A stretch of 64,000 nucleotides of DNA from an uncultured Anaerolineae bacterium. GTDB lineage: Bacteria; Chloroflexota; Anaerolineae; Aggregatilineales; Phototrophicaceae. Of the stretch, positions 1-11,400 are shown in pieces (positions within the stretch are counted from its first letter, which is position 1; every line of letters starts with the position of its first letter). The notes beneath the pieces were generated by a model, which saw only the letters and a list, made by a program, of their open reading frames with translations, was not told where the DNA came from and did not search any database. The stretch lies in NCBI GenBank assembly GCA_938022205.1, contig CALIEB010000002.1, forward strand, positions 62,001-126,000, given 5' to 3'. The position numbers were made by a program, and so were the translations under genes.

Positions 1-2
1 GC

Positions 3-827
3 ACGCGGCGGCGCGGGCGTGACTATTTGCCCTACATCGTCGTGCTGGTCGACGAAATTGGCGACTTGATGCTCAGCCGTCCTGAAGAGACAGAAACCGC
101 CATCACGCGCCTCGCGCAAATGGCACGCGCTGTTGGCATTCATCTCGTTGTTGCCACCCAACGCCCAAGCGTCGACGTGATTACAGGGCTAATCAAGGCA
201 AACTTTCCGGGCCGTATTGCCTTTTCGGTGGCTTCCGGGGTGGATTCGCGGGTGATTTTAGACACGACCGGCGCGGAAGCACTGCTGGGAAACGGCGACA
301 TGCTCTATCTCGCGCAAGACGCGGCGGGACCACGTCGCGTGCAAGGTTGCTACGTCAGCGACGAAGAGGTACGCCAAATAGTGCAGCACTGGAAAGCGTG
401 GCATCAGGAGGAAATTGCCGCAGGGCGCGCTGAACCCATGCTCACGGGTCCTTGGGAGCGCGGGCTAACGCGGCGCGAGTTCCTCTCCGAGACCGACCCA
501 ATGCTTGAAGCTGCCATTGAGTATGTGGTGGAAACACAAGAGGCTAGCGCGTCGATTATCCAGCGGCGACTGGGTTTGGGGTATCCCCGCGCTGCCCGCA
601 TTATGGACATGCTGGAAGAGCTAGGTGTGGTCGGCGAGTCAGTTGGCGGTGGACGCGCGCGGCGCGTGCTTATCCCACGCGGTGATGACCCCTTCAAGCG
701 CATCATCGAGGGGCGCATGAAAGACGTGAAGATGTCTAGCAAGCCCAAACGCCCAGTACACGAATACTACGACGAAGCAGACCTTGACGGCGTGGACTAC
801 GAAGCTGACGAGGACGACGAGAATTAA
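3..827 (+). CDS. ftsK: FtsK/SpoIIIE DNA translocase, C-terminal part (5' end outside window)
   Basis: This is the C-terminal part of a hexameric DNA translocase that pumps chromosomal DNA through the division septum. The reading frame is open to the window edge, so the true start lies upstream; the TTG at 27 is internal. Visible parts in order: a Walker B strand (IVVLVDEIGDLM), the family block ATQRPSVDVITGLIKANFP, the segment around LLGNGDML, and a C-terminal winged-helix gamma domain with ASIIQRRLGLGYPRAARIMD, which in the family reads KOPS-type polarity sites. An acidic tail follows. The stop TAA (825-827) shares TTAA with the stop of the convergent HMCES gene. Identification is secure; the membrane and linker domains cannot be seen. 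Confidence 0.95.
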   Translation, partial: TRRRGRDYLPYIVVLVDEIGDLMLSRPEETETAITRLAQMARAVGIHLVVATQRPSVDVITGLIKANFPGRIAFSVASGVDSRVILDTTGAEALLGNGDMLYLAQDAAGPRRVQGCYVSDEEVRQIVQHWKAWHQEEIAAGRAEPMLTGPWERGLTRREFLSETDPMLEAAIEYVVETQEASASIIQRRLGLGYPRAARIMDMLEELGVVGESVGGGRARRVLIPRGDDPFKRIIEGRMKDVKMSSKPKRPVHEYYDEADLDGVDYEADEDDEN

Positions 828-1510
828 AGAAGTGTGGCTTGGCGCGGCGGCTGATATGGTGCTATCAGGTCAGGCGTGTCGACATTTGGGTTACTTACGG
901 CTGGTGACACTGGATAGGCACACATGTCCGCCGCACTATGCGGGCGCAGCAGCGCGGCACACGCCTCTAGCGGCGTTTCGGGGTTCAACCATGTGTCATA
1001 GTCTTGCGGTGCGAGAATGACCGCCATGCGATGATGCAGCGGCGCAATCAGCGCGTTGGGTTCGGTGGTGATAATCGTGCAGCTTTCTAAGCGTTCGCCC
1101 TGCGGACTAAGCCACGTTTCCCACAAGCCCGCCAGCGCGAACACGCGATGGTCAGCAAAGTGAATGAAGTGCGGAGTTTTGGCAGGCGTACTTTTGTCCC
1201 ACTCGTAGAAGCCATCGCATGGCACAAGGCAGCGGCGCAGCTTAAACGCCTGACGGAACGACGGCTTCTCTTGTAGCGTCTCGGCGCGGGCGTTAATCCG
1301 TTGATGCGCACCGCTGCGGTCTTTCGCCCAAGACGGCACAAGCCCCCACTGCACGTAGGCAAGCGTGCGCACGCCGTTCACACGCACAATCGGCACGCGC
1401 TGCGTGGGCGCGATGTTATAGCGCGGCGCGTGTTCAGCGGGCAGCTCGGGCAAATTAAAGGCGCGCTGGAGCGTGGGCGCGTCAGCGCGCAGCGTATACC
1501 TGCCACACAT
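824..1510 (-). CDS. SOS response-associated peptidase (HMCES/YedK family)
   Basis: SRAP-domain protein of 228 aa. Family members use the N-terminal Cys2 to form a thiazolidine crosslink with abasic sites in single-stranded DNA and so protect them. The sequence starts MCGRYTL, exposing Cys2 after Met removal. It also carries the other family residues: Asn73 in INARAET, Glu103 in CDGFYEW and His160 in HHRMAVIL, along with the WGLVPSWAKD block. The length is normal for the bacterial family. It is the last gene of a minus-strand unit, starting 3 nt after the stop of the 82-aa membrane protein, and it lacks a strong ribosome-binding site, so translational coupling is likely. It is convergent with ftsK. 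Confidence 0.95.
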   Translation of the reverse strand: MCGRYTLRADAPTLQRAFNLPELPAEHAPRYNIAPTQRVPIVRVNGVRTLAYVQWGLVPSWAKDRSGAHQRINARAETLQEKPSFRQAFKLRRCLVPCDGFYEWDKSTPAKTPHFIHFADHRVFALAGLWETWLSPQGERLESCTIITTEPNALIAPLHHRMAVILAPQDYDTWLNPETPLEACAALLRPHSAADMCAYPVSPAVSNPNVDTPDLIAPYQPPRQATLL

Positions 1511-1513
1511 GGG

Positions 1514-1762
1514 CTATTTCTTGGGCTGCTTGCCGCTTTCGGCAATTTGGCGCATCAGTGACATCGCCGAGAGCAACAGCCCCAACAGCGTGCCGGTAGG
1601 AATTTGCTGGGGCTTGCCGTTTTCGCTATTTTCTTCGGCGGCGCGCGCAAACAAATAGGCAGAGATAAAGCCCATCAGCGCACCCACCATGACACCCATT
1701 GCGTAAACGCGCGTTTTCCAATTGTCTTCAGGGGCTGCTGGGGTCGGCAGATTGTCCGTCAT
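1514..1762 (-). CDS. Small membrane protein, two predicted transmembrane segments
   Basis: An 82-aa protein of unrecognised family. I chose the ATG at 1762 over the longer open frame because AGGAG sits just upstream of it and the extra N-terminal residues look like shadow sequence from the upstream gene. A hydrophobic stretch (VYAMGVMVGALMGFISAYLF) spans about residues 16-35; a second weaker one (TGTLLGLLLSAMSLM) lies near residues 53-68. The tail is basic. It overlaps the end of the upstream membrane-protein gene by 35 nt and is followed 3 nt later by the HMCES gene, so the three are probably one transcript. Function unknown. Confidence 0.7.
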   Translation of the reverse strand: MTDNLPTPAAPEDNWKTRVYAMGVMVGALMGFISAYLFARAAEENSENGKPQQIPTGTLLGLLLSAMSLMRQIAESGKQPKK

Positions 1763-2210
1763 CGTGTGTTTTCTCCTGTGCTGGGGGGTCGAAAAGGCTA
1801 AAGAGCGCGAGCAGCGGCGCAAGGCGCACGCTCCATTGTGCGCCACCACGATTGAGCTTGTCAGTAGCAACAGTGATTTGGGTACGCCAGTCGTTCATGC
1901 GCGCTTCAAGACGTGCGAGTGGGCGTTCCGCGCCATCGTGCAGCGCGCGCGCGCCAAAACCAAGTGCCACAATCAACAAATACAGCGGTATCATCAGCAA
2001 CACCATCGGGCAAAGCAGCAGCACTACTAGCAAGAAATTGCCAACCGCAGCAGCACGCAAGCCGTTTAATCCGTCTTGCGGTAGCACAAACGCCAGCAGA
2101 ATGCCCAACGTCAGCAACGCCATGAGCAGCGCGAACGGCAGCCACACATACCTTCTTGTTTCGCGGCGAAAGGTTTGCTGCGCTGTTGGTGTCTGTGGAG
2201 CATCTGCCAT
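1728..2210 (-). CDS. Hypothetical membrane protein, two transmembrane helices
   Basis: A 160-aa protein with no family I recognise. A short polar and basic N-terminus precedes two long hydrophobic stretches, about residues 21-45 (YVWLPFALLMALLTLGILLA) and 57-85 (FLLVVLLLCPMVLLMIPLYL). An amphipathic region rich in Arg, Glu and Ala follows (LARLEARMNDWRTQITVATD), then a proline-rich acidic tail. The topology suggests a helical hairpin with both ends in the cytoplasm. It is the first gene of the minus-strand unit leading to the HMCES gene. The giant protease gene diverges from it across a 272-nt gap. Function unknown. Confidence 0.7.
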   Translation of the reverse strand: MADAPQTPTAQQTFRRETRRYVWLPFALLMALLTLGILLAFVLPQDGLNGLRAAAVGNFLLVVLLLCPMVLLMIPLYLLIVALGFGARALHDGAERPLARLEARMNDWRTQITVATDKLNRGGAQWSVRLAPLLALFSLFDPPAQEKTHDDGQSADPSSP

Positions 2211-2482
2211 GCACGTGCCGCCGTTTCCTAAATCACATCGTCTCTAAGCGTCCAATGTCGGTGCTGCCTATCGCCCGTATTGTAGCGCAAAACACAAGCC
2301 AGCGGCAGGCTGCGTTCCGCGTTAACACCTCTCAACAAATTTTTAACAAGTACCTTTGCGCAGGCGTAACCTTTTTCAAGTATCATCGGTAGTAGAGTTA
2401 GGTACGCCATAAGCGGCGGACTTGTTTGCATTTCTATGCAACGTTCACAAGCATGAAAACAATTTTGGGGAGGAACAAGTTC
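2211..2482. other. Divergent intergenic region upstream of the giant protease gene
   Basis: A 272-nt spacer between divergent genes, AT-rich relative to its surroundings around 2320-2400. A possible plus-strand promoter is TTGCGC (2356-2361) with TATCAT (2381-2386), but the 19-nt spacing is poor. The giant gene has a clear ribosome-binding site, GGGGAGG, about 9 nt before the ATG at 2483. I see no convincing operator or structured RNA here. Confidence 0.35.
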
Positions 2483-5400
2483 ATGAACCCAAGCACTAAA
2501 AGTCATTCTCGGCTAACGCTACTGCTCGCATTGCTGTTTGGGCTAACGCTCGTTTTCAGCATGCAAGCGCAAGAAGCGACGGAAGAACCCGCCGCCCCTG
2601 CTGCCGAAGTCACGCCCGAAGCTGTAGAGGAAGTCCCCGCTGAGAGCGTAACGGAAGCAGAGCCAGAAGTAACAACGACAGTAACGGAGCCAGCGGAGAG
2701 CGTTGTGCCTGTTGCAGCTGCCGAAGAGGTCACCCACTTCAGCGATAATTTTGACGCTGATTTGGCGGACGCTTGGCTGCTCAGCGGGTGGGAAGTTGTC
2801 AGCGACGAAAGCGGCAGCTACCTTGCCACCAGCGCACCCAACAGCCTTGCCACCGTTAGCACTTTTAGCCACGCCAGCTTCACGCTGACGGCGCGCCTCA
2901 AAGTGAGCGAAGGCAATGTTGCGCTGTTGCTGCTCAACGGCTACAGCGTCATGTTCGACGCTTTTGGCAACAGCCGCCTCTATGCAGGCGACAGCATGCT
3001 GGCAGCATCCGCTGTTGACGAAGGCGAACGCGGCGAAGCCGATTGGTACAGCGTACAGGTCGACATGCTCGCCAACGTGGTCAACGTGTGGGTTAACGGC
3101 ACGCTGCGCCTCAACTACGTCGCCGAGCTGCCGTTTGTTGCGGGAGTCGTGAGCTTCGCCAGCGGCGCGAGCAACAGCGACACCATCGCGCTGGACAACC
3201 TCACGCTGGTCAAGCAAGAAGCGTTGTTTGTCGCGCCACAGCCCACCGCCATGCCGGTATCTACCTCCTCCTCTGAGGATACCAGCATAGTGGCTGACGC
3301 AGAGACCACGCCGGAAGCCGCCGACAACAGCGAAGCGATTGACGAGGTTGCCGATACAACAGCGAGCGAAACCATCGCCAGCGTTGAAACACCGGTGAGA
3401 ACGTTGGCTAACGACTTCACCAGCGCGCTAGACGGTTGGACGACCAACGGCGCAATCGTCGACAACGGCGACAACAACCGCGCACTGCTGCTAGTCGGTG
3501 GCAGCAGCGCAAGCACTACTTCCTCCCTTGTGAACTTTGAACTCACGCTCACCTTCCGTTTGGTGGGCGAAGATGCGGCGTTGGTCTTGAACTACGGCGC
3601 AAGCACGCTGACAGTCACCGCCAAGAGCGCAACGGTTGCGCACGGCGAAAGCAACTTCAGCGGCACACTAGCACTAGATGACGCATGGCACACACTTGTG
3701 CTGCGCGTGCGTGACAGCGTGTTAACGTTGACGGTCGACGGTCAGCCCACACTGGCGGGCGCAATTGGTAGCGAAGCTAGCACGGTAACCTTGCAGAGCG
3801 TCGGCACGCTCTTTGTCGACAACCTTGCGCTAGCTGACTTTGCGCCTGTGCCAACGGTCGTGGCTGCGCCTGCACCAAGCGCACGCATGAACAGCACGCT
3901 CGAAGCCTTGCTTAGCATGGATGCTGCTGAATACGCGCAGTTTGCCGACACGTTTAACCTGAAGCTGGACGATTTTGGGCGCGTGCTGGTTGACATTGGC
4001 TTGCGCGCTGAAGGCGAAAGTGCAGACCTTGTGGCGTTTATCGAGAGCAACGGCGGCACGGTCGACCGCGTTGAGAGCGGCATGGTGCGCGCTTACGTCA
4101 TCCCGCTGAGCCTGCCGCTGTTGGCGGAACACGCGCAAGTGTTCGGCATCCGCCCTGCCGTCTTTGCCACGTCCACGTCCACGTTGGATGCCCCCGCCGG
4201 CACAGAAGCTACAGAAGCATTTGGGCTGCTGGGCGCGCACGCCTGGCATCAAAACGGTGTCATGGGCGCAGGCGTTAAAGTTGGTATCATCGACGTAGGC
4301 TTTGGTGATGGCACAAGTGCTACCTTGCCCGCCAAATCCGGCGAATACAGCTGTTTGAACTCGCCAGTTGCGCTGCGCAGCGGCACAAACACCGCCAGCA
4401 AGCACGGTCGCAACATGGTTGAGCTGCTTTGCGACATCGCGCCCAGCAGCTCGGTTTGGCTCTATCAAGCCGACACTTACGAGACGCTCTACAATGCCGT
4501 TGAGCAAGCGCGCGTTGACAACATCGACGTGCTGCTTATCACGCTAGATTTGGGCGCGGACGCAGCCCCCGGCGATGGTCTGGGTCGCCCGACCGGCAAC
4601 AACCCCTATACGTCGCTGCAAAACGCGCGCAATGAGGGCATGGTCATCATCGCCGCCGCCGGCAACAGCGGCAACCCAGCTGACATTGGCAACGTTGACA
4701 AAGCGGCGCGCTACTATGCCTACACCACCACCTCAAGCAGCACGGCAACCACACTCACCGTGCGCGTCTCGCGTGGCGATCGCATCGCGGTGAGCTGGAG
4801 CGGCTGGAGCGACACCAGTGACATTACGTTGAACCTAAGCGGTGGCAGCATTACACCGCAAACCGGCAGCCGTATCGGCGTTAACCAAGCAGGTGCCAGC
4901 GTCACCGTTCCCAATCAAGGCAGCTGCGCATCCAACCCAACGTGTGACCTGACGCTGACCATTACGCCGTCGAGCTTGAGCGGTTCGACCGTCGTGCAAG
5001 TCCAGCTTATCCCTGTGAAACACAGCAGCGAAAGCACACAGACCGCTGACGTGCGCATCATGAGCGTCGCGCTTGGCACCAGCTCCAGCGTTGTCAACGG
5101 CGGCAGCATCGCGCGTCCTGCGGACTCCCCTGCTGTTTTAGCGATCGGCGCAGTTTGTACAGTGCCAAAAGCGAACTTCGCGCTCCTGCCCGACAGCTCG
5201 GTTGGGCCGGTGTACGGCAGCGGCGGCACTGCGCCTGCCAGTGGTCCCGCCACGCGCACAACCGCTAAGCCTGACCTTGTGTCGTTCTCGGTCGTGCGCA
5301 GCTACGGCTTTGACGACTGCGACGGCACTATCGACGGCTTAAACTCAGCCGGTGGCTTCCAAGGCACAAGCACTGCTGCGGCGCACGTCGCAGGCATGGC

Positions 5401-8400
5401 TGCACTGCTCAAGTCCAACAGCAGCAACACCAGCATGAGCGGCTGGAGCACACGCAACGCCACAACCGCCCAAGCGGTCGAAGATTACTTGCAGACGCGC
5501 GTCGCTGAGCTGCCCATCACCAGCCCCGACGGCTATGACTATATCTACGGTGCGGGTATCGCGTTCTTGGCAGATAGTCGCTTTAACTTGGCGAACAGTG
5601 CCACGCCCGCTAGCGCGCCCGATAGTCTCAGTTGCACTGGCGGCACGGTGTATGTCGGACAAGGCAACGCCAACACGACACATGCCGGCACGCTCGCTAA
5701 CCCCTTCCTGACAATACCGCATGCGCTGGTCGGACGCGCCGCGAACGACTGCGTGGTCGTGCTGCCCGGCGAATACATGACCCCGATTTACATCGGCACC
5801 AGCACGTCCAACCGCATCGTTGCCTATGACACAGTTCACAGTACCGACGCGCCGGACAGCCTCATCTACGTGAGCGGGCAATACTACAACACCAACGACT
5901 ACGAGGTAGCGGGCTTCGCAAGCGGCTATGGAAAAGTCTTCGGCAACCGCGCCGGGCTTTACGTCAACAACAGCTCGGGCAACACGATAGAAGGCTTTAA
6001 GTTCATCAACATCAAGTTTAACAGCTACGTCGGCATTAACGCGCCCAACACGGTGGTCATCCACAACAGCAACAACACCACGTTCCTAAACAACGAGTTT
6101 GGGCAACTGACCGCTAATGGACTCAGCCACACGGGCTGGAACGGACAAAATCCGACCATATTCGCTGTGCTGGGCAGCGGTGCAAGCGGCGCGATTGTTG
6201 TCGATGGCAACACCTTCCACAACAACACCCTCGACGGCACAGAGTCCTTCGTGCTGGCGATTGCCGGCAGCGGTACATCCACTAATCCCGTCGTAGTGCG
6301 CAATAACATGTTCTCTTCGAACACCAACGGCGGCAGCGCGACAGATGACTGGACAAGTATCGTCATCAACGAGCAGAGCTACACGAGCATCTTGAACAAC
6401 GTGTTCAGCGGCAACCGCGCTGGCACGATTATCATGAGCCGCACTAAAGCTGAGGCAGACCCTGAGTTCTTGCGCGTCTTCGGCAACGTGTTCTTGTCTA
6501 ACGAAGGTTACGCCAACATCGCCACTGTCAGCACGGGTGGCATGATCAATGTCTTCTACAACCGTTACATCTACTTCGTTAACAACACGGTTGTCAACAA
6601 CAACTTCAACAAGAGCGGCACAAACAACGCGCTTATCACACGCGGTCATCCAGATTTAGCCATCGAAGGTGAGCCAACCAGTGCCGCGAATGAGACAGTG
6701 GACATCCACAACAACTTGCTCAAGGGCAACACCTTTAGCAATGTCATGACCTACACCAGCTCAGGCACGCAGCAGTGTAATCCTAATTCCACGTCGACCC
6801 ACGCGGTGACACACAACTGGTGGGAGAGTGGTCTCACAGCCATTAGCAACACCTCCTACGTCTGCAATGGCGTGCTGCACAACGGCACTAGTGGTATCAA
6901 CAACAACTTGACCGGTCCTATCGGCAACGAAAACTTCATCGGCTGTGCCAACCCACCCAGCTGTACCACCTCAGTGTTCCCAACCACCGATTGGCGTTAC
7001 TATGGGCTGCGCAGCAGCAGCCTCGCGGTTGACCGCGCTGCCGCCGTCGACAAGGTGGGCATCCCCAACAGCGCGGGTGCGTTCCTCCCACCGTACAACG
7101 TGGATATCTTGCAGCGTGGGCGCGTGCGCGATGAACCCAGCGTGACTGATCTTGTATCACCGTTAGATCTCGGCGCGTTTGAGTTTACAGCCATTGCCGT
7201 CAGCGACAACAACATTGACAGCAACGGCAATGACACGGTTCTGAGCGTGACGGTTAACGAAGATCTCTCCCCTGCCACGACCACGCCGTCGCCGACTTGG
7301 ATTAACGTGGTGAGCGGCACGCTAGAAATTGACCTCGCCGAGCTAATTCAAGATGCCTACGGCAGCGTGAGCTACAGCATCACTGGCACGCCGAAGAACT
7401 TCGGCACGCAGTGCGGCACGGGCTTCTCTAACGGCTTTAAGTTCGGCACAGGCAGCAACGCCAGCAAGCTCTACTACTGCCCGCCGCTGCACTTCCACAA
7501 CGACAGCATCAGCACGCATGACCCCAACAGCCCCGACGATGCCAGCGTGGTCATCACCTACACGGCGCAAGATGACTCGCAAAACAGCACACAGGGCAAG
7601 ATTGTCGTGCGCATCATGCCGCAGAACGACACCGCACTCAGCACGTCAATTGGCGACGGCACGCCCGCTGAAGATATCATCGAGATTACCGTGCCGACTG
7701 ACACGACGGGCGTAACCGCGCAAGCGCGTCCCTATGTCACGTTCAACAACTTCGACTTCTCAGAAGCTGACAACCCCATTGGTACGCACAGCTCGCAAGC
7801 AGACTACCCCTTCACCTACAGCGCGATTAGCCAAGTTGCGCACTTCCCGGGCGACGTTACGGGCTTGCTGACGGGGCTGACGATTAACCCCAGCACAGGC
7901 GCGATTTCCTTCAACACCGGCGCACAACGCGGACGCACCACCATTCAGTACACGGTGACCGACGCGAACAGCAACTCGGTGACCAACTACATCCGCGTCA
8001 AAGTGACTAACTTTATCCCGAGCGAGCCGGGCTTGTATGACGACAGCAGCTTCGCGTGGTCATACACCAACGGTGACCCGAACAGCCCAACTTTCGGCTG
8101 GCGCGCAGGCGTAAACAACCGTGCCATTAACAACACGCTGCACACCAGCAACGGCTTGAACGATACGGCTGAGTTCAGCTTCGTCGGCACGGGCTTTGTC
8201 CTCTACATGTGGAGCGAGCCATCAGGCAACATCTTCGACGTACGCATCAACGGCAACAGCATCATGGGAACGTGGACGCTGGTGTCTGGCACATCCTCTA
8301 CCAGCCCGGTTCACAGCCGCACGTTCACAAGCGGTCCGCTCAACGGCTGGTCATGCTTTGCGCGCACCAATATAGGGGCTGCGCCCAACACCGACAAGCT

Positions 8401-11400
8401 CACCAATCAAGGTGCGAACGGGAACTACACTGTGACGTGCAACAATCCGAGTGCTGCCCCTGCCAAGCACACGGTGCAAGTGCAGAACTTGCGTCAAGGC
8501 AGTCTCTTGAGCGTCGATGCCTTCAGCATTATCAACGACCAAACGGCTGCCAACGGCGGACCGTTGCCGCCCGGCATGCATAACGTGGAAAACCCTGAAG
8601 TACGCGCCATCTTCGCCAGTAAAACCAACTGGATAGAAGAACGCATGTCCTTCTACACAGGTGGCGTAGCTTATGTTGCTACCGGCGGCACAACGGCGGA
8701 TAACATCAGCTTCACCATTGCGGGTGGCACGGGCTTTGCTATTGGCACGGTACTTGACCCACGCGGGGCTTTGTTTAAGATGTGCGTGCGCAACACCAGC
8801 ACCAGCGATGACATGTGCCAATGGGTCGACACCTCCCCGCGCGGTATTACAACAGTGCGTGCGCTGCGCTCTTACGTGCCGTTCTACGGTTTAGACCCTA
8901 GCGCAACTTACGAAGTGACCATCAGCAACATCGACATCCCGTCTATCACTGCTACCACCTTTGGCAAGCTGGTGATTGACACCATCGTCGTGCTGCCGCC
9001 GAGCATGACCATCGACGAGGTGACGGGCTTCGGTACGACCGAAAACGATACATTCACCCGCATCCTCTACGGCGCGATGGAACAGGGTTCGTGGTTACAT
9101 GACTTCAACCACGCCACAGCGTCGCAGCGTTCGCTCACGCAGACGACAACTTTAAGCAGTGCTGCAGGACCGTTTATCGCCTTTAAGATTCCTGCAACCG
9201 CCAACGCGCTGCAGTTTAACTACCTCTTCAGCTCGGTGCAATCGACGCGCTGGATGTTCTGCGTCAACCGTGCGCTGCTAACCGCCACTGCTGACTATGG
9301 CAACTGCGTGGTCGTGAACACCCGCCCAACAGCAACTGATGCGCATTTCTTCACCATCAATCTTAGCAACGGCGACTTTGTAGCAGGCACTGGCACGCTG
9401 CAAATTTCTAACGGCACGTTGCTTTTGAAGGAAGCGAACTTCCCTGCTGCATGGGGTGCCGGTTTCAACCCCGATGGTATTCCTAACAACGGCGACGAAT
9501 ATCACCTCTTCGAAGCGTTCAGCTTGCTGAACGAACAAATCAACGTGGACAAGGTTGACGTTTACAGCACCAACGCGCCCATCACAGCAGGTGTCCACGA
9601 AGAGTTCATGCCCGTCTTCACCTACTTCAACAGCAGCAACAGTCTGGTCACGCCCGGTGCCTATCACGCCACCACCAACAACTTCGTCAACACCACCGAC
9701 GCATTCCTATGGGTGACAGGCAGCCCGCTTGCTTTGCGCGATAGCACCTTATCGGCGGTTTGGACGCGCCAAGTCGATGCCTCTATCTCGTTCACGTTCA
9801 CTGGCACAGGTTTCGCGCCACGCTTCCGTACCAACAACACCTCCGATGAGGTTGAAGTTTGCTGGCGACGCACGAGCGACTTTGCCTACACCGCACCCGT
9901 TGACAGCGCAGCCGAAGTGCTGGCTATCCGCGCTGGCACGTGCCAAATTTTCGAAAACGAGTCAGCGACACAGCTACATCAGGCTGAGCAGCAAATTGTC
10001 GGGCTTGCCAACGACACCTACGCTGTGAACATCCGCATGTTGCCTGACAACCAAAATACCAGTCGTCCCGCCACGACAGTAATTAGCATGTGGTTCGACG
10101 GCGTGCGCATCTACGACACCGACTGGTTCGACAACAACGTCATTACGCCAGTCAACGTTAACACGACCGTTGAAGCCAACTTCCCACAGCGTAACACAGA
10201 CAAGCGGCTGCACTTCTTTGGCACGGATTGGACGTTCCTCGTAAACCAGGTCAACTACTCTGCTAACAACTACAACCTGAACAATCAAGGCTATGGCAAG
10301 GGCGTTGTCTTGCGCACAACCAACGCCAATGCGGTGCAAATCGACCGTCCGCTGGCTGCGGGGCTATCCATCCTAACCCTGTGTGCTGCGCCTGAGAGCA
10401 ACCCAATGCAACGGCTCTGCACGACCATCAACAGCGCAGGCGCAGCGAACCGCGTGAAGACCGTCATCCCGCTTAACACAACAGACGCGACCACGCCGCA
10501 CATTGTAACGCTCTTCGGCACGACACCGGGACGCATTTTGCTCGACGCGCTCACGCCCGTTGATACCACCGTGCCGCTCGGTGTAGGGAGACATCCCTTC
10601 TCACACCCGAACATCAAATACCCATCCGGCGGCGTAAACCTCGTCCAGAACGGTAGTATGGCACTGGACAATGGCAGCACCGTGTACTGGCAAGATTTCG
10701 GCACACCTGTGCTAAACCGCCGCGTGACCGCGCCATCTTACCTGACGTACACGCCGACCTTTAACAACACAAGCCGCTCAGTCGTGATTGACGCAGACGG
10801 AGAAGGCATCGAAAGTCTGCCCATCAACTTCGAAAACGGCAAGACCTATCTCATCTTCGCTCGCGTCTTCAACAACGGCAACGGCGGCACAATTAGCATG
10901 GACTTGCATCCATCTGTGGCTGGCTTTGTCGCGCCCTCGCCCATCGCCTACAGCGAACCACGCAACTGGCAATCGTTCCGCGTGGTCTTCACAGCGAACA
11001 CGACAACAGCAGCACGCCTGCGCTTCACGAGCGACGTAACCGCTATCACACCAAGACTGCGCGAGTTCCTTGTGGACGACGTACACGTGTACGAGCTGGG
11101 CAAGAGCAACTGGGTGGTTGTTTCTAATCCCGCTGTCTTTGATAGGCTGTATACCTACAGCACGACAATGGGAGCTGAGTTTAGCTTCTCGTTCATCGGC
11201 ACAGGCTTTAGTCTTGGCATGCTGCCCGACTTGTACGGCGGTTTGGTCGAAGTATGTTACGATACCACGCCTACCCTAGCGTCAGCCCAATGCATGACGT
11301 TCAACAACAACTTTGGACGTTTGCTCACCGACACCGTCCGTCCCTTCTTGGGTCTAGCCAACACGCCAACCCAGTTCTGGGTGCGCGTGCGCGATGTTGA

